Shown here: positions 42,867 to 49,073 of the stretch, in pieces | Position numbering within the stretch: position 1 is the first letter of the stretch | Layout: each line of letters begins with the position of its first letter | Origin: Polaribacter aestuariivivens | GTDB taxonomy: Bacteria; Bacteroidota; Bacteroidia; Flavobacteriales; Flavobacteriaceae | NCBI RefSeq assembly: GCF_005885675.1 | Contig: NZ_VANR01000007.1 | Location: forward strand, 124,001 to 188,000 | Direction of reading: 5' to 3' | DNA length: 64,000 nucleotides | Program-made: the position numbers and the translations under genes | Notes under the pieces: generated by a model | Told to the model about the DNA's origin: nothing | Databases searched by the model: none | Seen by the model: only the letters and a program-made list of their open reading frames with translations

Positions 42867-43739
42867 TTATATTTTGAAATAGTTTGAAAGTTTATCATTG
42901 TTTATAAGCTCTTTAATGATAGTATCTTTTTCAAAATCATCTTTTACTGGATGCTCTTGAAATAATTTAGTGTAAGTTGTCGTAAAATCGTCTAAAGCTT
43001 CTTCGTGGTTATTTTCTACAAAATCTTTTACTTTCATTTTGGTTTTGATGTTGAATAGCATTTTTTCTTCATCTAAAACACCCATTTCTTTCAAGGCTTT
43101 TGCTTTTTTAGGGCATCTACAAGGATTTTCTTTGTTTACCAAACCACACTTATTATTCATATAATTAAACAAATCTTTGCGCGCTCTGTGAAGCTTTATT
43201 CTAAAATTTTGAGTACTTACACCAAAAATATCAGCTCCAAGTGTGTGGTCAATACCAAAACTTGTGCCTAAAATAAATATTAGACGTTGTTCTCTGTTTA
43301 AGCACATAATCATTCCGCTCATACACTGAATTTGCATTTCCTTAGATAACTCTTGGTAACTAATTTCTTCTTCAATACTTAATTCTGGGTTTGGAACTTG
43401 GTCTAAACGTTCTTCATAGTCATCAAAATCTGAAAATTGTTTTTCGCTTTTTCTTCTTTTGGATTGTAAAAATTCGTTAACCACGATACGATACAACCAT
43501 GTTCTAAATTTACTTTTGAAGTTGAACTGCCCTAATTTGGTAATAACTTTGATGAGTACTTCTTGAGTTAAGTCTTGAGCATCTATAGGGTTGTGACACA
43601 TTTTCCAAGCTACATTATAGATAAATGGCTGATGATAACTTATAATTTCATTTAAAGATTCTTTGTTGCCATCTATAGCTTGTTTAACAAGGTTTTGTTG
43701 TTCTGTATCTGAATATGATTTACTAAAAGGAAACTGCAT
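42867..43739 (-). CDS. ECF-type sigma factor with Cys-containing C-terminal extension
   Basis: 290 residues, about 100 longer than a minimal ECF factor. Region 2 (AQDLTQEVLIKVITKL; TWLYRIVVNEFLQSKRRK) and region 4 (LNREQRLIFILGTSFGIDHTLGADIFGVS) are clear. The extension from about 200 carries KCGLVNKENPCRCPKK, three Cys that could bind metal or sense redox state, then a helical acidic tail. No anti-sigma gene is present, so the extension probably controls activity. Preceded by its own copy of GTAACAC-N13-GTATC, suggesting autoregulation. Confidence 0.9.
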   Translation of the reverse strand: MQFPFSKSYSDTEQQNLVKQAIDGNKESLNEIISYHQPFIYNVAWKMCHNPIDAQDLTQEVLIKVITKLGQFNFKSKFRTWLYRIVVNEFLQSKRRKSEKQFSDFDDYEERLDQVPNPELSIEEEISYQELSKEMQIQCMSGMIMCLNREQRLIFILGTSFGIDHTLGADIFGVSTQNFRIKLHRARKDLFNYMNNKCGLVNKENPCRCPKKAKALKEMGVLDEEKMLFNIKTKMKVKDFVENNHEEALDDFTTTYTKLFQEHPVKDDFEKDTIIKELINNDKLSNYFKI

Positions 43740-43760
43740 AATTAAAAGGTTTTATGTTTA

Positions 43761-43785
43761 GATACAGAATAGTCGAAGGTGTTAC
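43761..43785 (-). promoter_or_regulatory. Predicted ECF promoter P1: GTAACAC-N13-GTATC
   Basis: Minus strand TTTTGTAACAC, 13 bases, GTATCTAAACA, about 22 nt before the sigma-factor ATG. It matches P2 and P3 in both blocks and spacing. Confidence 0.75.
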
Positions 43786-43804
43786 AAAAGTTGCTTTTTT
43801 TTTC

Positions 43805-43857
43805 AGCTTGTGCCTAACTTAAGAAGATTATGACATCTGTTTTAATGACTTATAATC
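43805..43857 (-). repeat. Right-end cassette element R1: GTTAGGCACAAGCT plus conserved-loop hairpin
   Basis: AGCTTGTGCCTAAC (43805-43818) is the inverted partner of the L1 end. Next to it GATTAT / ATAATC (43826-43831 / 43852-43857) encloses a 20-nt loop, GACATCTGTTTTAATGACTT. The loop recurs with one difference at 46731-46750 inside a different stem. Confidence 0.65.
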
Positions 43858-43919
43858 GTCTTTAGTGAAGTTGTGTTTTTTAAAGTTTATGAACAAACAA
43901 AATTAAATTTCATAAAAGC

Positions 43920-45155
43920 TTAGTACCAACGTTTTTTCTTCTTTTTTGAAGCTTCCGATTTTCTGCCTTTTTTATTTTTGCTAATGGTATTAGGTTGTTT
44001 TTTGGTGTGTTTTGGTTTGTTAATTACATAAGGATGCTCAGTAACTACTTTTATTGGTTTTTCAATTAAGGCTTCAATTAGCTTAATATATCCGTTTTCA
44101 TCTGGCGAACAAAAAGAAAATGCAATTCCAGATTTTCCTGCTCTACCTGTTCTACCAATTCTATGAACATAGGTTTCAGCAACATTTGGAATGTCGAAAT
44201 TAATAATGGCATCTACGTTTGTAATATCAATGCCACGTGCAGCAACATCTGTAGCAATTAAAATATGAGCTTTTTTATCTTTAAAATCTTCAATAGCTTT
44301 ATTTCTTACAGCTTGTGTTTTATCTCCATGAATACTGGCAACTTTGTACCCATTTTTAAGTAAGGTTTGCTCTAGTTTATCAACTCCAAATTTTGTACGT
44401 CTAAATATGATAATTCTTCCATTTATCGTGGTTCTTAATAAATGCAAACACAAATCTGTTTTGTTTTTTTTAGGTAGATAATACAAAAGTTGACCAACAT
44501 TTTTTGCAGTAGTTTCTTCGGGATTAATTTCAACTTTTACAGGGTTTTTAAGAACTTTATTGGCTAATTCTGTAATGGAATCTGGTATTGTAGCAGAGAA
44601 AAGTAGTGTTTGCTTATTTTTTGGGCATAAAACTTCTATTTTTTTAATGTCTTTGATAAAACCCATATCTAACATTAAATCGGCTTCATCTAAAACAAAA
44701 ATTTCAACCGAGTTTAAATCAATATTTCCTTGCATTTGCAAGTCAATTAACCTTCCAGGAGTTGCAATTAAAATATCTATACCTTCCGCTAAAATTTCTT
44801 TTTGAGGCTCTAAAGAAACACCACCATAAACTGCTGTAGTTTTAAGGGTTGTGTATTTGTTGAAACTATTAAAATTCTCGAAAATTTGAATGGCCAATTC
44901 ACGAGTTGGAGTAATTATTAACGATTTTATTTTCTTTTTTTCCACATCTTTAACCTCATTATTCATTAATAAATGAATAATAGGTAATGCAAAAGCAGCT
45001 GTTTTTCCTGTTCCTGTATTTGCAGAAACAATTACATTTTTCTTTTCTAAAACTAAAGGAATGGTTTTTTGTTGTACTAAAGTTGGCGTATGAAAACGTG
45101 CTTCAGCAACTGCTTTTAAGATAGATTTATCAAGTGGAATTTCAGAAAACTGCAT
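43920..45155 (-). CDS. DEAD-box RNA helicase (RhlE-like)
   Basis: 411 residues. Q motif TLVQQKTIP, Walker A ANTGTGKTAAF near 45, PTRELA, TPGRLID, DEAD in VLDEADLMLD, SAT, the RRTKFGVDKL region, VATDVAARGID and HRIGRTGRAG. The C-terminal tail is Lys-rich (ends KKKKKRWY), typical of RhlE-type helicases acting in ribosome assembly or RNA decay. It lies between the two accessory segments but is itself outside their end elements, so it is probably a core gene. Confidence 0.95.
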   Translation of the reverse strand: MQFSEIPLDKSILKAVAEARFHTPTLVQQKTIPLVLEKKNVIVSANTGTGKTAAFALPIIHLLMNNEVKDVEKKKIKSLIITPTRELAIQIFENFNSFNKYTTLKTTAVYGGVSLEPQKEILAEGIDILIATPGRLIDLQMQGNIDLNSVEIFVLDEADLMLDMGFIKDIKKIEVLCPKNKQTLLFSATIPDSITELANKVLKNPVKVEINPEETTAKNVGQLLYYLPKKNKTDLCLHLLRTTINGRIIIFRRTKFGVDKLEQTLLKNGYKVASIHGDKTQAVRNKAIEDFKDKKAHILIATDVAARGIDITNVDAIINFDIPNVAETYVHRIGRTGRAGKSGIAFSFCSPDENGYIKLIEALIEKPIKVVTEHPYVINKPKHTKKQPNTISKNKKGRKSEASKKKKKRWY

Positions 45156-45170
45156 GTATTAATTTTTATA

Positions 45171-45178
45171 CAAAGATA
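45171..45178 (-). promoter_or_regulatory. -7 promoter box TATCTTTG for the helicase gene
   Basis: Exact TAnnTTTG on the minus strand, 15 nt before the ATG at 45155. Confidence 0.55.
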
Positions 45179-45313
45179 GTTTAAAAGAAAGTAGGAGTGG
45201 AGTTGAGAATTAAATTAAAGAAATTGATTTTTTAATTTTGCGAAAGGATTTGTGTAAGCGTCAGTAAAAGTGGAAATGTGCGATTATTTCCCTTGACATA
45301 CTAAAGATAACAA

Positions 45314-45372
45314 AACGTGTTGAACTTATGATTAGTAAGTTCAACCGTTATTTGCTTAAACACTGGTGTAGT
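45314..45372 (+). repeat. Left-end cassette element L2: bulged hairpin plus AACACTGGTGTAG
   Basis: AACG-(T)-GTTGAACTT pairs with AAGTTCAAC-CGTT (45314-45327 / 45337-45349) with one bulged T. Then TATTTGCTTAAACACTGGTGTAG. Compared with L1, the run CCG-TATT-GCTTA...CACTGG is shared, with about 11 nt missing between GCTTA and CACTGG. The adjoining 45179-45313 shows nothing recognisable. Confidence 0.5.
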
Positions 45373-45374
45373 AT

Positions 45375-45773
45375 TTATTCTTTTCTCCATTTAAAACTTG
45401 ACCTAACAATACATACTAGAGCTAATATTTCTATCGAAAGATGAAAAATATCGTCCATATCTGTTGGTGGCGAAGTAAGTAAGATTAACGGCATAATACT
45501 ACCTGCTAACATATTTAATTTTCTACTAATAGCTTGCTTGGTAAAAAGAGACACTAAAAGCATACTGATTGGGATGTTAACAACAAAAGCGCCAAAAAGC
45601 ATAATTATTTCTGTAACTTCCATTCCATTATAATAGCCTGTTAGTAACATTTCAAGATGAGATTTTAGCGTCATCTGATGAATATCTCTAAAAATAATGT
45701 TAAACAGGATGAATAACCATAAAGCGAAAATTTTTAGTCGTTCATTTTTCCAGCTAATTGTGATTTGTTCCAT
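45375..45773 (-). CDS. Four-helix membrane protein (DUF6326-like)
   Basis: 132 residues, four predicted helices. The N-terminal LFILFNIIFRDIHQM followed by NGMEVTEIIMLFGAFVVNIPISMLLVSL resembles the DUF6326 family; I am only fairly sure of the name. Function unknown. It is next to an AraC regulator on the same strand, and both lie between end elements L2 and R2, suggesting an acquired pair. Confidence 0.65.
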   Translation of the reverse strand: MEQITISWKNERLKIFALWLFILFNIIFRDIHQMTLKSHLEMLLTGYYNGMEVTEIIMLFGAFVVNIPISMLLVSLFTKQAISRKLNMLAGSIMPLILLTSPPTDMDDIFHLSIEILALVCIVRSSFKWRKE

Positions 45774-45847
45774 AAATTTTAATTTTAAATTATTTATGCA
45801 ACAAAATTCTTAAAATCTTAAGTTAGATTCTTGATTTCAAAAGTCAA

Positions 45848-46699
45848 TTACTTGACTAAAAAGTTCAATCTGTATTTGGAAGGGGAAATTCCATATTGTT
45901 TTTTAAAAGCACGACTTAAATGTTCTGGAGATTCAAAACCACATTCGTAACCAATACTGTTTATTGGACTGTCTGTTGTTTTAAGTAAACTAGCTACCTT
46001 TGTTAGTTTTATTTCAAGTCTATATTTAGCAGGAGTTGTGTTGTATAATTCTTTAAATTTTCTTTTAAAAGTGGAAACAGAACTATTCGTGACTAATGCA
46101 AGGTTTTCAATTGAGGCTGTATGTTCAATATTTGCTTCTACTAATTCTTTAAATGAGAATTCTCGTTCGGAGAATAAACTTTTAATAATATTTCTAACAT
46201 AATCTGAATTATCAGTTTGAAGTAGAAAAAGTATTATTTCTTTTAGCTTAATTTTAAGTATAGATTCTGTAATGGCTTCCTTATTTTCAAAAAACTTAAT
46301 AATTGTATCAAAATAATATTTTACCATTTCAGAAGCAGCAGACTGAATGACAAATTGAGTTACTGGTTTTTCCAATTCCTCCCATAGTTCTGGTTTTTCT
46401 CCTTCAAAAACTTTATTCAAAACAGTTCTATTAAAATGAACGACTATTGAATAGATATTACCATTGGGTTGATTTGAAAGCATACCTCCTAAAGTTAGTC
46501 CGCACAAAGAAAGGATGGCGTGATTAGTTTTAGCAATAATGTTTTCAGATTCAGAAAATATTTGTTCATCTCCTTCAATGATATAAGCTATGCAAGCATC
46601 TGAAGGTAAATTTAAATTCTCCTCTGATGGAGTTTCCAAATTCACAATAGTGAACAATGGATAATCAAATAGTAATATATTGTCTTTTCTCTTAATCAT
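45848..46699 (-). CDS. AraC-family transcriptional regulator
   Basis: 283 residues. C-terminal two-helix-turn-helix domain (about 185-280) with SSVSTFKRKFKELYNTTPAKY and GYECGFESPEHLSRAFKKQYGISPSKY. The N-terminal part looks like a degenerate cupin-type sensor. It probably controls the adjacent membrane protein gene 75 nt downstream (inference). Located inside the second accessory segment. Confidence 0.92.
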   Translation of the reverse strand: MIKRKDNILLFDYPLFTIVNLETPSEENLNLPSDACIAYIIEGDEQIFSESENIIAKTNHAILSLCGLTLGGMLSNQPNGNIYSIVVHFNRTVLNKVFEGEKPELWEELEKPVTQFVIQSAASEMVKYYFDTIIKFFENKEAITESILKIKLKEIILFLLQTDNSDYVRNIIKSLFSEREFSFKELVEANIEHTASIENLALVTNSSVSTFKRKFKELYNTTPAKYRLEIKLTKVASLLKTTDSPINSIGYECGFESPEHLSRAFKKQYGISPSKYRLNFLVK

Positions 46700-46712
46700 T
46701 TTTTATTACCTA

Positions 46713-46758
46713 CAGCTTGTTCACTGATATGACGTCTGTTTTAATGACTTATATCAGT
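46713..46758 (-). repeat. Right-end cassette element R2: CAGCTTGT plus conserved-loop hairpin
   Basis: CAGCTTGTTC is followed by ACTGATAT / ATATCAGT (46723-46730 / 46751-46758) enclosing GACGTCTGTTTTAATGACTT. The loop is as in R1 apart from one base. Beyond the stem both copies continue TTAGYGAAGTT and GTTTTTTA. Confidence 0.65.
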
Positions 46759-46825
46759 AGTTAGCGAAGTTAGTTTTTTACACGGAAAAATGAAAGGATG
46801 AAAATACCCTTTTTTTTGGGCAGTT

Positions 46826-47467
46826 TTACAAGCGTGTTTCAATCCAACTCTTAAAACTATAAAAGTTTTGAGGTGCAACTCCATGACCCACATTATACTC
46901 CGAATACACATTTTCTACTCTCAATTTATCTAAAAATGGTTTGGTGTTTCTTGCCCAATCTACAGGTAAAACTTGGTCCACAGTTCCATGAGAACTATAA
47001 TATTCCGTTTTTAAATGGGTTGGCATATTTTGAGGTAATAACTCTGTGTTTATATAGCCACTTAAAGCAATTACATAATTTACCTTTTTTGGGTAGAAAA
47101 AACTTAAAGAGTAGCTTAAAATAGCACCTTGACTAAAGCCTAATAGAAATGTTTTGTCAGAATTTGTATTGTATTTTTTCTTTATTTCGTCAATAAAAGT
47201 GGCAATTTTATCAATAGATTCTTTGGCTTCTTTTAAATCTGAGAATTTTCCATTTACATCGTCAAAATTAATAGTATACCAAGCATAGCCTCCAAATCCC
47301 ATAGAAAGTGGTGCTTGTGCGCTAATAATTAATAATTCGTCTGGCAATTCTTCTGCAAAAGAAAATAAATCTTGTTCGTTACTTCCATAACCATGCAGTA
47401 AAATTAACAAAGGCGGATTTTCGGATGCTTTTTTAGGTTGTCTTACTAAATAATGTAAATCGCTCAT
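46826..47467 (-). CDS. Alpha/beta-hydrolase (phospholipase/carboxylesterase family)
   Basis: 213 residues. Nucleophile elbow GFSQG near 117, oxyanion region LLHGYGSNEQDL near 26, catalytic Asp in DQVLPVDWA and His in VGHGVAP. Cytoplasmic, no signal peptide. Natural substrate unknown. Last gene of a tight five-gene operon (S10 peptidase, BatA-like, dihydroorotase-like, DUF4870, esterase); accessory element R2 begins 68 nt downstream. Confidence 0.9.
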   Translation of the reverse strand: MSDLHYLVRQPKKASENPPLLILLHGYGSNEQDLFSFAEELPDELLIISAQAPLSMGFGGYAWYTINFDDVNGKFSDLKEAKESIDKIATFIDEIKKKYNTNSDKTFLLGFSQGAILSYSLSFFYPKKVNYVIALSGYINTELLPQNMPTHLKTEYYSSHGTVDQVLPVDWARNTKPFLDKLRVENVYSEYNVGHGVAPQNFYSFKSWIETRL

Positions 47468-47483
47468 GCTAGATAAAATCTAT

Positions 47484-47810
47484 TTAAATATTTTTAAACC
47501 ATTCTTGAAATTTCTCTCCAACAACAGGTACTAATTTTTCTTCTTCTTGTAAAGCACTTATGGCTCCAATAACAAAAAGTATTAAAATTAAAATTCTTAA
47601 ACCCCAACCAATATTTGAGTTAAAGTATTCGAAAATAATCCATTTATTGGCAAAGTATAAAACATGCAAACCAATACTTTGTCGAATATGAAAACTTGCA
47701 AAGTAATTTTTTTTATCTCTATTTAAAATTAAAGAAATAATAAGACCAACTATAGTAAAATAACTTACTAAAGCAATTGTTTTTCCTTCTTTGGTAGTGT
47801 AATTTTCCAA
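47484..47810 (-). CDS. DUF4870/Tic20-like small membrane protein
   Basis: 108 residues, three predicted helices: TIALVSYFTIVGLIISLIL, then FHIRQSIGLHVLYFA, and a last helix LRILILILFVIGAISAL. The pattern TKEGKTIALVSY..FHIRQS is that of the DUF4870 family. Function unknown. It starts 3 nt after the dihydroorotase-like gene. Confidence 0.78.
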   Translation of the reverse strand: MENYTTKEGKTIALVSYFTIVGLIISLILNRDKKNYFASFHIRQSIGLHVLYFANKWIIFEYFNSNIGWGLRILILILFVIGAISALQEEEKLVPVVGEKFQEWFKNI

Positions 47811-47813
47811 TTT

Positions 47814-49073
47814 TTAAGAATTTAAAATCAATTGGTTGTTTGCAAAAATACCATACACTTTTCCAGTCAGTTTTTTATTGATAAAAGGACTGTTTTTAGA
47901 GGTTGATAAAATATTTTCTTTCGCAAACGTATATTTTTCATCAGGGTTAAAAAGAGAAATGTCTGCAGTTTTTCCTTCAGAGATGGAAGTAGTTTCTATA
48001 CCAAAAATTTGTCTTGGATTTGTGGTAATTTTTTCTATAAAATTTTCTAATTCTAAAACCGAATTTACAGCGCCAAAAGCAGTTTCTAAACCAATTACAC
48101 CATCTTTAGCTTCACTAAATTCCACTTTTTTATGTTCAATATCCATAGGATTGTGATCGGAAGTAATGACGTCAATTACACCAGAATTTACCCCTTTTTG
48201 TAAGGCTTTGGTATCTGTATCTGTTCTTAAAGGCGGATTTGTTTTAAAATTACTATCAAACTCATGCAATTCATTATCGGTTAAAACCAAATTATGCGAA
48301 GCCACACTACAAGTAACTTGCAAACCTTTCTTTTTAGCATCTTTAATTAATGTTACAGATGCTGCTGACGATATTGTTGGTATGTGTAATTTTCCTCCAG
48401 TATATTCTAGCAAAAATAAATCTCTAGCAATTTGAATGTGTTCTGCCAAAGCAGGAGCTCCTTTTAAACCTAACTTAGTACTGTTTATGCCTTCGTGCGC
48501 GATCCCAGCACCTGCAATGGCATTGTTTTTTGGAAAACTAAGTACCAAACCATCAAAATTTTGAGCATATAAAAGTGATACTTTCATCAAATTATCATTC
48601 TCAATTGGTTTTTTGTAATCTCCAAAAGCAATGGCTCCAGATTGTTGCATGTCGTACAATTCAGCCATTTCAATTCCATTGCTACCTTGTGTTAAGGCTG
48701 CAATTGGATAAAGTTTTGTGGCAAATCCGTTTGCTTTGTTTATTAAAAATTCTACGGCAGATTTATTATCTATTACAGGATTTGAATTGGCGTTTACAGC
48801 AACAGCAGTAAAACCACTTTTCGCAGCAACTTGCAATCCGTTTTTTATAGTTTCACGTTCTTCAAAACCTGGTTCACCAAAAGAAACACTTGTGTCAAAC
48901 CAACCACAAGAAATATGCAGGTTTTCTTTTTCTACAAGTTGATATTCTTTTTTATTGGGAATGGAATCAGCTATTTTTTTTATAATTCCATCACTAATTA
49001 AAATGTCTTTTGTTTGTTGATGAAATGGGCTAGAAGCATCTATAATTTTAGCCGATTTTAGAAGCGTAATCAT
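47814..49073 (-). CDS. Dihydroorotase-like protein lacking metal ligands (probable pseudoenzyme)
   Basis: 419 residues, amidohydrolase fold. Active dihydroorotases have D-x-H-x-H-x-R-x-P-G on strand 1; here residues 60-69 are DTSVSFGEPG, so both His are Ser and the Arg is Gly. The carbamylated Lys region is also altered (AFGDYKKPIEND), while ITSDHNP keeps the last Asp. Non-catalytic dihydroorotases stabilise aspartate transcarbamoylase in some bacteria, a possible role here. It is annotated as PyrC in related genomes. Overlaps the BatA-like gene by 4 nt. Confidence 0.85.
   Translation of the reverse strand: MITLLKSAKIIDASSPFHQQTKDILISDGIIKKIADSIPNKKEYQLVEKENLHISCGWFDTSVSFGEPGFEERETIKNGLQVAAKSGFTAVAVNANSNPVIDNKSAVEFLINKANGFATKLYPIAALTQGSNGIEMAELYDMQQSGAIAFGDYKKPIENDNLMKVSLLYAQNFDGLVLSFPKNNAIAGAGIAHEGINSTKLGLKGAPALAEHIQIARDLFLLEYTGGKLHIPTISSAASVTLIKDAKKKGLQVTCSVASHNLVLTDNELHEFDSNFKTNPPLRTDTDTKALQKGVNSGVIDVITSDHNPMDIEHKKVEFSEAKDGVIGLETAFGAVNSVLELENFIEKITTNPRQIFGIETTSISEGKTADISLFNPDEKYTFAKENILSTSKNSPFINKKLTGKVYGIFANNQLILNS

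Noticed and set aside
41257-46758. A complete integron with integrase
   Set aside because: No tyrosine recombinase gene lies in or near the region, and only the A/C pair of ends fits the core-site pattern well; I keep only the cassette-like interpretation.
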